Positions 8,478-18,617 of a stretch of DNA of 64,000 bases are shown piece after piece. The position numbers and the translations under genes were made by a program. Numbering within the stretch: the first letter of the stretch is position 1; every line of letters starts with the position of its first letter. The stretch lies in the NCBI RefSeq assembly GCF_016698665.1, contig NZ_CP068046.1, positions 3,100,001 through 3,164,000 of the forward strand, given 5' to 3'. The notes below the pieces were generated by a model that saw only the letters and a program-made list of their open reading frames with translations, was not told where the DNA came from and searched no databases. This DNA comes from Devosia rhizoryzae. Its GTDB lineage: Bacteria > Pseudomonadota > Alphaproteobacteria > Rhizobiales > Devosiaceae.

Positions 8478-9329
8478 GTGCTCGGATTGACCATCGCTTC
8501 CCGGCTTGCCCGTTCCCTACCCGCCTTCGCCCGCGGCGCGATCCTTGGTTTGGCCGTTGCGGCTTTGGCGGCCTGCGCCAGCGGTGGCGGACTTTATGGC
8601 GCCATTCCCGGTGACAATCGTCCGCATAAGGCCGTCGACCGGGCGAGGACCATGCCGATCCAAGGCATCGACGTGGCGCGCTACCAGGAAAACATCGATT
8701 TTCCGGCGGCACGTGCGGCCGGCATCCACTTCGTCTTCATGAAGGCGACCGAAGGGCGGGACTATGTTGACCCATACTTCCGCAGCAATTGGGAGCGCGC
8801 CCGCACGTCGGGCATGGCCCATGGCGCTTATCACTTCATGACCTGGTGTTCGCTCGCCTCCGAGCAGGCCGCCTGGTTCATCCAGAACGTGCCGCAGGAC
8901 CCGAGCGCGCTGCCGCCGGTGCTCGATCTCGAGTGGAACAATCATTCGAGCTGCAAGACCAAGCCGAACCGGGCCGATGCGCTCGAAAAGATCCGCGTCA
9001 TGCTCGACGCCATGGAACGCCACACCGGCAAGCTGCCGATCATCTATACGGACATGAATTTCCACCGCGACGTGCTCGACGGCGAATATTTCCCCAATGC
9101 CTTCTGGCTGCGCTCAACCGCGGCCGAGCCGCATGAGCGCTACAACAACCGCCCCTGGACCTTCTGGCAGTATACGCAGACCGGCGTCGTCCGCGGCATC
9201 AAGGGCGAAGTCGATCGCAACGTCTTCTATGGCAACCAGGAAGATTGGCTGCGTTTCCTCTGGACCGGCTGCGATCCGCGCGCCATTGCAGCGCTGCAGC
9301 CCACGGGGCGCTGCCTGCCGGCGAAGTAG
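8478..9329 (+). CDS. GH25 family muramidase, predicted lipoprotein (283 aa)
   Basis: The signal segment ends in a lipobox, LAAC (about residues 29-32), so it is probably anchored as a lipoprotein. The GH25 (Cellosyl-type lysozyme) fold is shown by QGIDVARYQENIDF, FVFMKATEGRDYVD, HGAYHFMTW, PPVLDLEWNN and WTFWQYTQTG; the acidic residues in IDVARYQ and LDLEW match the catalytic positions. It would cleave the beta-1,4 MurNAc-GlcNAc bond of peptidoglycan. GTG at 8478 gives a complete signal sequence. A CtrA box lies just upstream and a strong terminator follows, so it is monocistronic and possibly cell-cycle controlled. Confidence 0.88.
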   Translation: MLGLTIASRLARSLPAFARGAILGLAVAALAACASGGGLYGAIPGDNRPHKAVDRARTMPIQGIDVARYQENIDFPAARAAGIHFVFMKATEGRDYVDPYFRSNWERARTSGMAHGAYHFMTWCSLASEQAAWFIQNVPQDPSALPPVLDLEWNNHSSCKTKPNRADALEKIRVMLDAMERHTGKLPIIYTDMNFHRDVLDGEYFPNAFWLRSTAAEPHERYNNRPWTFWQYTQTGVVRGIKGEVDRNVFYGNQEDWLRFLWTGCDPRAIAALQPTGRCLPAK

Positions 9330-9358
9330 CCAAGCGACCACCTGATTGCGGGTTTTCA

Positions 9359-9400
9359 TCTCCCGTGCATGCGATAGTGTGCACGGGAGATTTGTTTTTG
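9359..9400 (+). terminator. Rho-independent terminator after GH25 gene
   Basis: A 12-bp perfect stem (ATCTCCCGTGCA with TGCACGGGAGAT) around a loop of about 10 bases is followed by TTGTTTTT. The T-run merges into the ribosome binding region of the next gene. Confidence 0.85.
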
Positions 9401-9413
9401 GAGGGCGGCACCA

Positions 9414-10406
9414 ATGGGTAATGAATTCGGGCTCGATGGACTCAGCATCTCGCTGCTGGTGCTGGGCATCCTTTTTCTTCTGGTGTTGTTTGCCGGCGCC
9501 AAGACCGTGCCGCAGGGCTATAATTTTACCATCGAGCGCTTTGGCAAATATACGCGGACTCTCAAGCCCGGCCTCAACCTCATCGTGCCGTTCATCGATG
9601 GGATCGGCAAAAAGATCAACGTCATGGAGCAGGTGCTCGACGTGCCCCACCAGGAGGTGATCACCCGCGACAACGCCTCGATCACGGCCAATGGGGTGAC
9701 TTTCTACCAGATCCTCGATGCGGCTGCGGCGGCCTATGAGGTTTCGGACCTGCAGAACGCCATCCTCAACCTCACCATGACCAATATCCGCACGGTGATG
9801 GGTTCGATGGACCTCGACGAGCTCCTCTCCAACCGCGACGAGATCAACCATCGCCTGCTCAAAGTGGTGGACACCGCCGTGTCGCCATGGGGCGTCAAGA
9901 TCACGCGCATCGAGATCAAGGACATCGATCCGCCAAAGGATCTGGTGGACTCCATGGGAAGGCAGATGAAGGCCGAGCGTGAGAAGCGCGCGGCGATCCT
10001 AGAAGCCGAGGGTCGCCGCCAGTCGGCAATTCTCCAGGCCGAGGGTGCCAAGCAGGCGCAAGTGCTGGAAGCGGAAGGCCGCAAGGAAGCTGCCTTCCGC
10101 GACGCCGAAGCGCGCGAACGCTCCGCAGAGGCGGAAGCCAAGGCCACCACGATGGTGAGCGAAGCCATCGCCTCGGGAAGCGTGCAGGCGATCAACTATT
10201 TCGTCGCCAACAACTATATTGAGGCCCTGGGCAAGATCGCGACCTCGCCGAACCAGAAGGTGCTGATGCTACCGGTCGAGGCCGCCAGCGTCATTGGCTC
10301 GATCGGCGGCATTGCCGAGATCGCCCGCGAGACCTTTGGCGGCGCTGAGCCCACGCGCCCGGTCCGGACCGCAAGCCGTCCGCCCAGCGTTGGCCCGGCC
10401 GAGTGA
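9414..10406 (+). CDS. SPFH/stomatin family membrane protein (QmcA/HflC-like, 330 aa)
   Basis: One N-terminal transmembrane helix ([18 protein letters not shown]) precedes a band-7 domain beginning [22 protein letters not shown]. The end of the domain carries IEIKDIDPP and a heptad-rich alanine/glutamate coiled coil (about residues 185-250). Such proteins oligomerise into membrane scaffolds and affect protease or lipid-domain function. GGAGGG lies about 8 bases before the ATG. It sits 7 bases upstream of an NfeD-type gene, the classic SPFH-NfeD operon. The exact substrate or partner beyond NfeD is unknown. Confidence 0.9.
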   Translation: MGNEFGLDGLSISLLVLGILFLLVLFAGAKTVPQGYNFTIERFGKYTRTLKPGLNLIVPFIDGIGKKINVMEQVLDVPHQEVITRDNASITANGVTFYQILDAAAAAYEVSDLQNAILNLTMTNIRTVMGSMDLDELLSNRDEINHRLLKVVDTAVSPWGVKITRIEIKDIDPPKDLVDSMGRQMKAEREKRAAILEAEGRRQSAILQAEGAKQAQVLEAEGRKEAAFRDAEARERSAEAEAKATTMVSEAIASGSVQAINYFVANNYIEALGKIATSPNQKVLMLPVEAASVIGSIGGIAEIARETFGGAEPTRPVRTASRPPSVGPAE

Positions 10407-10413
10407 GCCTGCC

Positions 10414-10863
10414 ATGGAAGTGATCGGGTTTCTTGCCGAATACGGCCCCTGGAGCTGGATCGTTGCGGGGCTGATCCTTCTGGCGCTGGAACTGGTGGTG
10501 CCCGGCGGGTACCTACTGTGGACCGGCATCGCTGGCATCCTCACCGGGTTCATCACGCTGGTGCAGCAGCCACCCTGGCCGTTGCAGTGGCTGATCTTCG
10601 GCGTTTTGTCGTTGGTCTCGATCCTCACCTGGGTTCGCTTCACTCGCAACAGACGGGAGGAAAGCGACCGGCCGCTGCTGAATGAGCGGACGCAGCAATT
10701 CGTCGGGCAGGAGGCCGTTCTCGACCAGCCGATCACCAATGGCTTTGGCCGCGTGGCACTGGGCGACACGGTTTGGCGCGTGTCGGGTCCGGACCTGCCG
10801 GCGGGGCAGCGCGTTCGCATCGTTGGAGCCGACGGAAATGTGTTGCGGGTGGAGCCGCGCTGA
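10414..10863 (+). CDS. NfeD family membrane protein (149 aa)
   Basis: Starting at ATG 10414, which immediately follows the SPFH stop, the protein has hydrophobic helices (WSWIVAGLILLALELVVPGGY, then GILTGFITLV and LIFGVLSLVSILTW) and a C-terminal OB-like domain with the motif LNERTQQFVGQEAVLDQPI and GRVALGDTVWRV. This is the short NfeD form without the serine-protease domain. It is thought to act with the adjacent stomatin-like protein in membrane quality control. A longer open frame upstream in the same phase overlaps the SPFH gene and is not used. Confidence 0.9.
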   Translation: MEVIGFLAEYGPWSWIVAGLILLALELVVPGGYLLWTGIAGILTGFITLVQQPPWPLQWLIFGVLSLVSILTWVRFTRNRREESDRPLLNERTQQFVGQEAVLDQPITNGFGRVALGDTVWRVSGPDLPAGQRVRIVGADGNVLRVEPR

Positions 10864-10962
10864 GCTCCGGCAAGGCTTCGTTAACCATAAGCTGAAAGGA
10901 TCGCCGCGAGGCCGAGGAGCCTCGACCGGCGTGATTCCGCCGGGACTTCGGCGGAGCGGCGC

Positions 10963-12222
10963 GTGACACGGCGACATCTGACATTGCTGACGCTCGCCGC
11001 GGCCACCGCGCTGACCGGCACGGCCTTGGCCGATCCGCCCAAGCCGATATCGGAAGAGCGCTTGCGTCCAGGCCTTTATCCGGCAGCCCCGGTTCCGGAA
11101 GAATTTGCGGTTGCGCCGCCCGAACCTGGCCATCCGCCCTTCGATCTCGACTGGTCGGTGGGGCTCAAGGGCACTTATACCAGCGCCAATACCGGCAACA
11201 GTTTCGTTTCGACCCTCAATCCGCGCTTCACGGCGACCCATGATGGGTTGCGCGCCAATGTAGTGATCGACGGCGCCGCTGAGATCGCCAAACCGTGGCA
11301 GCCGCAGGGCGAGATCGACGTGCCGGCGCTGCGGCTGGGCATCACGGCCACGGCGCCGATCGACAGCACGACAACGGCGTTTGCCAATGCCTCTCTGGCC
11401 CTCAACCAGCAGTTGCCCACCACGCCGGGCCTCGACCCGCTGATCATCCAGCCGCCGGAAGTGTTTACCGGCACTGCAGGTGTTGGCGTCGATCGCGCTT
11501 TCGGCAAGTTTACTCTGGCGGCGCGCGGCACGGCCGAGCGCAATACTTATGGGCCGACGACACGCCGCGACACCGGTGTTACCGACAACACGGCGTCCAA
11601 TGTGTGGGAACTGGATTCGAGCCTGCGCCTCGGCTTTCAGGCGACGCCGATCATCGAGGTTTTTGCGGAAGCAAGTACAGGTCGGGACTACTTCGACCAG
11701 CCATCAGCCCTTGGCGTGCGCAGCGATGCGACAGACATGGCGCTGCGTGGCGGCGTTGCGGGCGAGTGGAACAGCGTGCTCTCCGCCAGCGCTTCGGCCG
11801 GGTACGGCTACCATAATTTCGACGATGCGAGCCTGGTCGACGTGGCGACGCAGCTTTATGACGCCAGCATTACCTATCGGCCCGATCCGACGATCAGCCT
11901 GACGGCGCGCTACAGTACCAGCATCGAGCCGGTGGGCGCCGATGCGCGCGGCACGGCCCGCATTTCCCAGACGGCGGTGGCCGACGTCTCGTACATTGCC
12001 AATTCTTGGCTTCGCCTTCGCGCTTCGGCCGATTGGGGACGTTCGGTGCTGACCGGCAGCACCGAGACCGAACAGCGCTACGGAGCCGGCGCGGGCGCCG
12101 ACTACAAGATCAATTCGCATACTGCCGTCTCGGCCGATTACAACTATCTCAACCGCGACAACTCCGTCACCGGGGTTGTCAACAGCCACACGGTTAGCCT
12201 CGGCGTGACGCTCAAGCGCTAG
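10963..12222 (+). CDS. Outer-membrane beta-barrel protein (419 aa)
   Basis: GTG at 10963 starts a signal peptide ([19 protein letters not shown]). A proline-rich linker (residues 25-60) leads into alternating hydrophobic strands with many aromatic/threonine repeats, ending in [11 protein letters not shown], in keeping with a C-terminal beta-strand. It resembles BBP2-type outer-membrane beta-barrel proteins of Hyphomicrobiales; substrate is unknown and a porin role is not shown. It is convergent with galU, overlapping by 4 bases, so the two messages are antisense at their ends. Confidence 0.7.
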   Translation: MTRRHLTLLTLAAATALTGTALADPPKPISEERLRPGLYPAAPVPEEFAVAPPEPGHPPFDLDWSVGLKGTYTSANTGNSFVSTLNPRFTATHDGLRANVVIDGAAEIAKPWQPQGEIDVPALRLGITATAPIDSTTTAFANASLALNQQLPTTPGLDPLIIQPPEVFTGTAGVGVDRAFGKFTLAARGTAERNTYGPTTRRDTGVTDNTASNVWELDSSLRLGFQATPIIEVFAEASTGRDYFDQPSALGVRSDATDMALRGGVAGEWNSVLSASASAGYGYHNFDDASLVDVATQLYDASITYRPDPTISLTARYSTSIEPVGADARGTARISQTAVADVSYIANSWLRLRASADWGRSVLTGSTETEQRYGAGAGADYKINSHTAVSADYNYLNRDNSVTGVVNSHTVSLGVTLKR

Positions 12223-13103
12223 AGCTGGTCGCTGAGATCGAGGGCGCGCAGTTCCTTGAGGAAGCCGGGGCGGATATCTTCCCGGTCGAGCGCGAAGACG
12301 ACGTTGGCCGTAAGAAAGCCGAGCTTGGCGCCGCAATCGAAGACCTTGCCCTCGTATTTGACGCCGGTGAACTTTTGCTGGTTCATCAGGTTCTGCATGG
12401 CGTCGGTGATCTGGATTTCGCCACCCGCGCCCTTTGTCTGCTCGGCAAGGAGCGAGAAGATTTCGGGCTGGAGGATATAGCGGCCGGAGATGAAGAGGTT
12501 GGAGGGAGCGTCCTCGCGCTTGGGCTTTTCCACCATGCCGTCGATGCGGAATCCGGTATCCGGGCCCTCGCCGCGGACGACGACGCCATAGGAGGAGACG
12601 TCCTCCCAGGCGCATTCTTCGACGCCGATGACATTGCCGCCGGTTTCTTCATAGGCATCCATCATCTGCCGCAAAACGCCGGGCTTGGCGCGGAAGACCA
12701 TGTCAGGCAGCAGGAGGGCGAAAGGCTGGTCGCCTACGATGTCGCGGGCGCACCAAACGGCGTGGCCAAGACCCAGGGGTTCCTGCTGGCGGGTAAAGCT
12801 CGTGCGGCCGGCCGAAGGGAGGTCCTTGCGCAGCTCGTCGAGCGCGGGGTGCTTGCCGCGGGCTTCAAGCGTTGCTTCGAGCTCGAACTGGCGATCGAAG
12901 TGATCCTCGATGACGCCCTTGTTGCGGCCGGTGACGAAAACGAAATGCTCGATGCCGGCTTCGCGTGCCTCGTCTACCGCATATTGGATCAAGGGGCGGT
13001 CGACCACGGTCAACATTTCCTTGGGCATGGCCTTGGTCGCTGGAAGAAAGCGGGTGCCGAGGCCTGCAACGGGGAATACGGCGGTACGAACGCGCTTGGA
13101 CAA
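12219..13103 (-). CDS. galU: UTP-glucose-1-phosphate uridylyltransferase
   Basis: The nucleotide-binding signature [20 protein letters not shown] is at residues 9-28, with [27 protein letters not shown] and [13 protein letters not shown] further on. At 294 residues the length is standard. It makes UDP-glucose from UTP and glucose-1-phosphate for exopolysaccharide, LPS and other glycans. It is divergent from galE across a 96-bp gap that must carry both promoters; the two products act in sequence on UDP-sugars. Confidence 0.97.
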   Translation of the reverse strand: MSKRVRTAVFPVAGLGTRFLPATKAMPKEMLTVVDRPLIQYAVDEAREAGIEHFVFVTGRNKGVIEDHFDRQFELEATLEARGKHPALDELRKDLPSAGRTSFTRQQEPLGLGHAVWCARDIVGDQPFALLLPDMVFRAKPGVLRQMMDAYEETGGNVIGVEECAWEDVSSYGVVVRGEGPDTGFRIDGMVEKPKREDAPSNLFISGRYILQPEIFSLLAEQTKGAGGEIQITDAMQNLMNQQKFTGVKYEGKVFDCGAKLGFLTANVVFALDREDIRPGFLKELRALDLSDQL

Positions 13104-13199
13104 AACTCACTCCTGGTGACACGGTGTCGGCGTAAATCTAAATCAACGTCTGCTTTATATCACTGTGCCCTAGCATTTCTCTAACGGAGAGCAATTCCC

Positions 13200-14183
13200 A
13201 TGACCGTTCTTGTGACCGGCGGAGCCGGCTATATCGGCAGCCACATGGTCCTCAACCTTGCCGACAGCGGTGAGAAGGTCGTGGTTCTCGACAATCTCGT
13301 CACTGGCTTCGACTGGGCGATCGATGGAAGGGCCATCTTCGAGCCGGGCAATGCCGGAGACATGGATCTGGTTCTTCGCCTGATCGAAAAACACGGCATT
13401 ACCGAAATCGTTCACTTTGCCGGTTCGATCGTAGTGCCTGAATCGGTCAGCAATCCGCTAAAATACTACTCAAACAACACCGCGACTTCCCGCAACCTGA
13501 TCGAGGCGGCGGTGAAGGGCGGGGTCAAGCATTTCATCTTTTCCTCGACCGCTGCCGTCTATGGCATGACGGGCCTCGCGCCGGTCGTGGAAGATACACC
13601 GCTCAATCCGATGTCGCCCTATGGCCGGTCGAAACTGATGACCGAATGGATGCTGGCCGATGTCGCGGCGGCGCATCCGATTACCTATGGGGTCCTGCGC
13701 TATTTCAACGTTGCTGGCGGCGATCCGCAAAAGCGCAGCGGGCAATCTACTCCAGCGGCGACGCATCTGATCAAGGTGGCGTGCCAGGTGGCGCTCGGGC
13801 AGCGCGAGAAGATGGACATTTTCGGCACCGACTATGAGACGCCAGACGGCACCTGCATCCGCGACTATATCCACGTGACCGACCTCATCGCCGCCCATGC
13901 GCTGCTGCTCAAGCACCTGCGCTATCGCGGGGCATCGACGACGATGAACGCGGCCTATAACCAGGGATATTCGGTGCGGCAGGTGGTGGATACCGTCCGC
14001 TCGGTTTCCGGCATCAACCTCCGTGCGGACGAGGGCCCGCGCCGTCCGGGCGATCCGGCTTCGGTGACCGCCACGGGCGGGAAGCTGCGGGAGCTGGGCT
14101 GGACGCCCGAGCATGACGATCTCAACGAAATCGTGCGCCACGCCTATGACTGGGAACGCCACCTGATGACGCGGAACCGCTGA
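13200..14183 (+). CDS. galE: UDP-glucose 4-epimerase
   Basis: An extended SDR: NAD-binding VTGGAGYIGSHMV (residues 4-16), FSSTAAVYG, and the catalytic YGRSK (Y-x3-K, about residues 140-144). GTCIRDYIHVTDLI is a GalE signature. It interconverts UDP-glucose and UDP-galactose for surface polysaccharides. GGAGAG lies 10 bases before the ATG. The stop is two bases before the start of the transglycosylase gene, so these are co-transcribed. Confidence 0.95.
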   Translation: MTVLVTGGAGYIGSHMVLNLADSGEKVVVLDNLVTGFDWAIDGRAIFEPGNAGDMDLVLRLIEKHGITEIVHFAGSIVVPESVSNPLKYYSNNTATSRNLIEAAVKGGVKHFIFSSTAAVYGMTGLAPVVEDTPLNPMSPYGRSKLMTEWMLADVAAAHPITYGVLRYFNVAGGDPQKRSGQSTPAATHLIKVACQVALGQREKMDIFGTDYETPDGTCIRDYIHVTDLIAAHALLLKHLRYRGASTTMNAAYNQGYSVRQVVDTVRSVSGINLRADEGPRRPGDPASVTATGGKLRELGWTPEHDDLNEIVRHAYDWERHLMTRNR

Positions 14184-14185
14184 CG

Positions 14186-15382
14186 ATGCGGCGCGCAGGC
14201 CTTCTCTGGCTCGTGCTGGCAACGCCCGCCTTGGCGCAGCCAAGCGGCAGCTTTGCCGATTTCGTCGCCGAGTTCCGGGGCGAAGCCTTGGCAAACGGGG
14301 TCAGCGCGCAGCTTTACGACAGCATCATGCCGGCGCTGACGCCCGACCCCAATGTGCCCAACCTGGTCGATACCCAGCCCGAGTTCACGACGCCGGTCTG
14401 GGACTATATCGACGCGCGGGTTTCCGCTTCGCGCGTCGAGCGGGGCAGGGCAGCTCTCAGCCGCAATAGAGAACTTTTTGCCGCGGTGGGCCAGCGCTAC
14501 GGCGTAGACCCCTACCTGCTCGGCGCCATTTGGGGCATGGAGACCGATTATGGTGGGGTGCTGGGCAATACGAGCCTGATCCGCCCAATCGTGCGCTCGC
14601 TGGCGACCGTCGCCTGGCAACGCCGCAGCCGCTTCGTCGAAGACAAGGCAGATCTTGTTGCTGCGCTCCAGCTTACCGAACGCAACGGTGGCAGCTCGCC
14701 GATTGGCTCCTGGGCGGGGGCCATCGGGCACCTGCAGGTTAATCCCAGCAATGTGGTCAAGCACGGAACGGATGGCGATGGCGACGGGCGCGTCGACCTC
14801 CACAACTCGCTTGCCGATGCGCTGGCAACCAGCGCCGTGTTCATCCGCAGCCTTGGCTATCAGCCCGGCCAGGATTGGGGCTTTGAAGTTTCGGTTCCGG
14901 AAGGCTTCGACTATCTGCTTGCGACGCGCGACCAGCTTCGCCCCATCAGCTTCTTTGCCGAACGCGGCATCGCCCGGGTCTCGGGCAGGCCTTTTGCCGA
15001 AACCGGAACGCCGGTTTTCCTTTATGTGCCGGCCGGCAAGACGGGCCCCAAATTCCTGATGACCGCCAATTACCTGGTGCTCAAGGGCTATAATTTTTCC
15101 GACAGCTACGCCATGGCTGTGGCGCATCTGACCGACCGGCTGAAAGGCGGCGGCAGCTTTGCGACGCCCTGGCCGCGAAATACCACCTTTCCGGATCTGG
15201 CGCAGCGCAAGGCCATTCAGCAGGCGCTTGGTGCCCTCGGCCTTTATAGCGGCGCGGTGGACGGCCGCCTTGGTCCGGTCACGCAGGCAGCCTATGCCCG
15301 TTTTCAGGCTGCGCGCGGCGAAGTCGCCGACGGCTTTGTAACCCGGACGGCCTATGAGGCGTTAGCAGCAGCGACGCGGTAA
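14186..15382 (+). CDS. Lytic murein transglycosylase, MltB type, with peptidoglycan-binding domain (398 aa)
   Basis: A signal peptide (LLWLVLATPALAQ) precedes an SLT_2/MltB catalytic domain with the motif GIWGMETDYGGVLG, whose glutamate is the catalytic acid, and GAIGHLQVNPSNV. Residues about 335-395 (LAQRKAIQQALGALGLYSGAVDGRLGP) form a PG_binding_1 domain. The enzyme cleaves peptidoglycan glycan strands to anhydro products in the periplasm. It follows galE with a 2-base gap. Confidence 0.92.
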   Translation: MRRAGLLWLVLATPALAQPSGSFADFVAEFRGEALANGVSAQLYDSIMPALTPDPNVPNLVDTQPEFTTPVWDYIDARVSASRVERGRAALSRNRELFAAVGQRYGVDPYLLGAIWGMETDYGGVLGNTSLIRPIVRSLATVAWQRRSRFVEDKADLVAALQLTERNGGSSPIGSWAGAIGHLQVNPSNVVKHGTDGDGDGRVDLHNSLADALATSAVFIRSLGYQPGQDWGFEVSVPEGFDYLLATRDQLRPISFFAERGIARVSGRPFAETGTPVFLYVPAGKTGPKFLMTANYLVLKGYNFSDSYAMAVAHLTDRLKGGGSFATPWPRNTTFPDLAQRKAIQQALGALGLYSGAVDGRLGPVTQAAYARFQAARGEVADGFVTRTAYEALAAATR

Positions 15383-15440
15383 CGCATCCATGAGCGGCGT
15401 GGTCAGGGGCCATCCGCAATGCTAAAAAACGGGGCTGGAT

Positions 15441-16658
15441 GTGAATGGAACGGTGATGAAGCGCTTCGTCCTGCTCTTTTTGATCGCAATGCTTGCGGTG
15501 CTCGACACCGCGCCCGCCTTCGCGCAGGCGCCGGGTGACGACACGCTGGTGGTTGCGCAAGCGCAGACCGGGCGCCGGCGCACGCTGTTCGACCTTTTGT
15601 TCGGCGAAGAGCCTGCGCCACCAGCCGCTCCCGTGCCCGAGCCGCGCCGGGCTGTGCCGCGCGCCTCGGCGCCCGCTGCGGCGCCGGTTGCCGCAGCCCC
15701 GCCACCGCCGCCGGAGCCCGATGTGACCAAGGACCCCGATGCGACGCGGCTTGCGGTTTTCGGGGATTCCTTGGCGATTGATCTCACCAAGGCGCTGGAG
15801 CGCTTTTATGCCGAAGACCCCAATATCGTGGTCATCGGGCAGGGGGTTTCGTCGTCCGGGTTCGTGCGCGACGATTATTTCGACTGGAACCAGACCATCG
15901 AGGAACAGATCGCCGCCGACAGTTTCGATCTGGCCGTCGTCATCATCGGCATCAATGACCGGCAGGATATTTCGGCCAATGGCCAAAGCTTTGCGCCGCT
16001 GAGCGAAGGCTGGAAAGCGGCTTACCAGGCGCGGCTCAACGACTTCCTCAATCGCCTTCGCGCGGCCCGCAAGCCGGTGGTCTGGGTGGGGCTGCCGCCC
16101 ATGTCGAAGAGCGATTATTCCGGCGCGATTAGCCAGATCAGTGCCCTGCAAAAACTGGCGGCCTTTTCGGGCGGTGCTGAATTTTTGGATATCTACGACC
16201 GCTTCCTTGGTGAGGACGGCAAATATTCTTCGCAAGGTCCGGACGTGAACGGGCAGAATGCCCGCATGCGCAAGGATGACGGCATCCACTTCTCCAATGC
16301 CGGTTCCGACAAGCTGGCCTTCTATATCAGCCAGGCGCTGAGCGCCTTTTATCGCGGCGGCACGATCAGCGTGGCGGTCGCCGACCCGCTTGCCGGCACC
16401 GAAGCTGCGGCGATGTTGCGACCGCCCTACCAAGGGTTGGGGCAGACAAGGCTGCTCGAAGTTGCCGGCGCGGTGACGCCGATCAGCCGGGCGCCGCAGC
16501 GCGCTTCGGACCTGCTTATGGCGACGGGATCGACTGAGGCGGCGCCAGCCTTCAGTCTCGATCAGTTGATGCAGGCGCCCACGGGCCGGGTCGATGCGTT
16601 TGGCGTTGGGGTCGATCCTGAGGACGACATGCCGGACGAGCCCGAAGTGCTTCAGTAG
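15441..16658 (+). CDS. Secreted SGNH/GDSL hydrolase-like protein, DUF459 family (about 400 aa)
   Basis: An N-terminal signal (FVLLFLIAMLAVLDTAPAFA) is followed by an alanine/proline-rich linker (about residues 55-95) and an SGNH-like domain: block I RLAVFGDSLAID, block III VIIGINDRQ and a C-terminal DGIHFSNAGSDKL with the D-x2-H pair. This fits DUF459 proteins, which are predicted esterases or O-acyl hydrolases of envelope glycans. Substrate is unknown. The start may be ATG 15456, five codons in. It follows the transglycosylase by 58 bases, consistent with a cell-wall role. Confidence 0.8.
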   Translation: MNGTVMKRFVLLFLIAMLAVLDTAPAFAQAPGDDTLVVAQAQTGRRRTLFDLLFGEEPAPPAAPVPEPRRAVPRASAPAAAPVAAAPPPPPEPDVTKDPDATRLAVFGDSLAIDLTKALERFYAEDPNIVVIGQGVSSSGFVRDDYFDWNQTIEEQIAADSFDLAVVIIGINDRQDISANGQSFAPLSEGWKAAYQARLNDFLNRLRAARKPVVWVGLPPMSKSDYSGAISQISALQKLAAFSGGAEFLDIYDRFLGEDGKYSSQGPDVNGQNARMRKDDGIHFSNAGSDKLAFYISQALSAFYRGGTISVAVADPLAGTEAAAMLRPPYQGLGQTRLLEVAGAVTPISRAPQRASDLLMATGSTEAAPAFSLDQLMQAPTGRVDAFGVGVDPEDDMPDEPEVLQ

Positions 16659-16676
16659 CCTTGTTTTATGTTAGCG

Positions 16677-17306
16677 TCACGCAGCGCCAAGCAGTCCGCT
16701 GGCCTTGATGCCGTCGAAGACGAACTGCACCGCGAGCGCGGCCAGCAGGATGCCAACAACGCGGGAAACCACCGAAAGCCCGGTGAGACCCAGGAGACGC
16801 TGAATCGGGATCGCGATCAAGAGCGTCAGCCAGGCTAGGGCCAAAATGGTAACGAGAGCCGCAAGCACCATCCAGAATTCGAGGTCAGACTTTGCGCCGG
16901 TGGTGAGGAGGATGACGGCGCTGATAGCACCCGGCCCGGCGAGCAGCGGCATGGCTAGGGGAAAGACGGAAATGTCCTGCGCCCGCCGCGCCTCGCGCTC
17001 TTCTTCATCCGTCGTGCCGGTGCCACCCGAATGGCGGGCAAACACCATGTCGATGGCGATCAGCAACAAGAGGATGCCGCCAGCCGTACGTAGGGCCGGG
17101 ATAGTGATGCCGAAGAGATCGAGGATGGCATTGCCGAGCACGGCAAAGAACATCAGGATCGCTAGCGCGATCAGCACGCCGCGGGTGGCAAAGGTTCGCC
17201 GTTCGGCCGGCGTATTGTCCTTGGTCAGGGCCGCGAAGATGAAGGCGATGTCGGCTACGCCGACCGTTGCGAACAGCGTGGCGAAGGCAACCAGGAAGGC
17301 GTTCAT
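16677..17306 (-). CDS. MarC family integral membrane protein (209 aa)
   Basis: Six hydrophobic segments are visible, starting with [25 protein letters not shown], and [18 protein letters not shown] is the conserved MarC motif between helices 3 and 4. The family is annotated as NAAT transporters but its physiological substrate is unsettled. Its start overlaps the gshB stop by four bases (ATGA), so it is the second gene of a gshB-marC unit. Confidence 0.88.
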   Translation of the reverse strand: MNAFLVAFATLFATVGVADIAFIFAALTKDNTPAERRTFATRGVLIALAILMFFAVLGNAILDLFGITIPALRTAGGILLLLIAIDMVFARHSGGTGTTDEEEREARRAQDISVFPLAMPLLAGPGAISAVILLTTGAKSDLEFWMVLAALVTILALAWLTLLIAIPIQRLLGLTGLSVVSRVVGILLAALAVQFVFDGIKASGLLGAA

Positions 17307-18247
17307 GAACGCCGCTTTTCGATGGCGTCCCAGATCAGGGCGGCGATGTCGGGGCCGTCGAAGCGTTTGATTTCGCGGATGCCGGTGGGGGAGGTGACGT
17401 TGATTTCCGTGAGATAGCCGCCTATGACGTCGATGCCGACGAAGATCATGTCGCGCTCCTTGAGCGCAGGCGCGATGCGAGCGCAGATTTCGAGCTCGCG
17501 CTCGGTCAGCGGTGAAAGCTCGGGGCGGCCGCCGACATGCATATTGGAGCGGGCTTCGCCTTCGGCCGGGATGCGATTAAGGCCCATGATGGGCTCGCCG
17601 TCGATGATGATGATCCGCTTGTCGCCCTTGCGCACGTCGGGCAGGTATTTCTGGATCATGAAGGGTTCGCGGTAATTCTGCTCAAAGAGTTCAAGCAGCG
17701 AGGCCAGGTTGTGGTCGCCCTCCTGGAGGAAGAAGACGCCGGCGCCGCCATTGCCGTAAAGCGGCTTGACGATGATGTTGCCGTGCTCCTTGCGGAAGGC
17801 GTGAATTTCAGTGCGGTCGCGGGTTACCAGCGTCGGCGGCATCAGCTCGGGAAATTCGGTGACGAGGATTTTTTCCGGCGCATTGCGCACGGCCGCCGGC
17901 GGATTGACCACCAGCGTCTTGGGATGGATGCGCTCGAGCAGGTGCGTGAGCGTAATATAGTTCATGTCGAAGGGCGGGTCCTGGCGCATCAGGACCACAT
18001 CCTGCGTCGAAAGGTCGATGCGCTGTGGCTCGCCCAGGGTGAAATGCTGGCCCTTTTCAGCATCGGTGACAGTGATCGGCTGCACGAGGGCGCTGACCTT
18101 GTTGTCGCGCATGGACAGCGTGTCGTGCGTATAATGGAGCAGCGCATGGCCGCGCGCCTGGGCCTCAAGCATCATGGCGAAAGTGGAATCGCCGCGCGGA
18201 TTGATGGTGGCGACATGGTCCATTTGGACGGCGACTTTGAGCGACAT
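17303..18247 (-). CDS. gshB: Glutathione synthase
   Basis: ATP-grasp enzyme of 314 residues. [19 protein letters not shown] is the family N-terminus, and [35 protein letters not shown] and [18 protein letters not shown] are ATP/Mg-binding segments. It joins gamma-glutamylcysteine and glycine to glutathione in the cytoplasm. It follows yraN by 4 bases and overlaps marC. Confidence 0.97.
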   Translation of the reverse strand: MSLKVAVQMDHVATINPRGDSTFAMMLEAQARGHALLHYTHDTLSMRDNKVSALVQPITVTDAEKGQHFTLGEPQRIDLSTQDVVLMRQDPPFDMNYITLTHLLERIHPKTLVVNPPAAVRNAPEKILVTEFPELMPPTLVTRDRTEIHAFRKEHGNIIVKPLYGNGGAGVFFLQEGDHNLASLLELFEQNYREPFMIQKYLPDVRKGDKRIIIIDGEPIMGLNRIPAEGEARSNMHVGGRPELSPLTERELEICARIAPALKERDMIFVGIDVIGGYLTEINVTSPTGIREIKRFDGPDIAALIWDAIEKRRS

Positions 18248-18251
18248 GAGC

Positions 18252-18617
18252 TTACTCGCTTACGGAAAAGGCGTGCTTGAGATGGCGCGGCCAGCGGCCG
18301 GGCGCAAGGAAAATTACATCAAAGCGGCAGTCCTTAATGGCATCCTTGGGATGGCGGGAGAGCCAGTGTTTCGCGGCGCGGGCGATGCGGGACTGGTTGA
18401 CGACGCCAAGTGCCATGGCTTCGTCGCCGCCCTTTGTCCTTTGTTTCACCTCGACAAAGACCAGGGTACCGGCTTTTTCGGCCACCAGGTCGATCTCGCC
18501 GACGGGCGTTTTGTAGCGGCGGGCGCGAATGCTGTAGAGCTTGGCCTGGAGATACCATGCCGCCAGTGCTTCGGCGCGATGGCCTGATCGATGCGCCTGT
18601 TGTCGGCGCTCAGTCAC
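18252..18617 (-). CDS. YraN (UPF0102) family nuclease-fold protein
   Basis: [37 protein letters not shown] and the spacing E-x-D...E-V-K show the PD-(D/E)XK endonuclease-like fold of UPF0102; activity is unproven. I chose GTG 18617, whose GTGACTGA overlaps the rsmI stop by 8 bases; ATG 18641 is an alternative with a longer overlap. rsmI-yraN order is widely conserved. Confidence 0.88.
   Translation of the reverse strand: MTERRQQAHRSGHRAEALAAWYLQAKLYSIRARRYKTPVGEIDLVAEKAGTLVFVEVKQRTKGGDEAMALGVVNQSRIARAAKHWLSRHPKDAIKDCRFDVIFLAPGRWPRHLKHAFSVSE

Noticed and set aside
10882..10896. TTAACC half-site before the outer-membrane barrel gene as a CtrA box
   Set aside because: The second TTAA is missing at the 7-base spacing.
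12375..13184. A 269-codon plus-strand frame opposite galU
   Set aside because: It is the shadow of galU, which has full family motifs.
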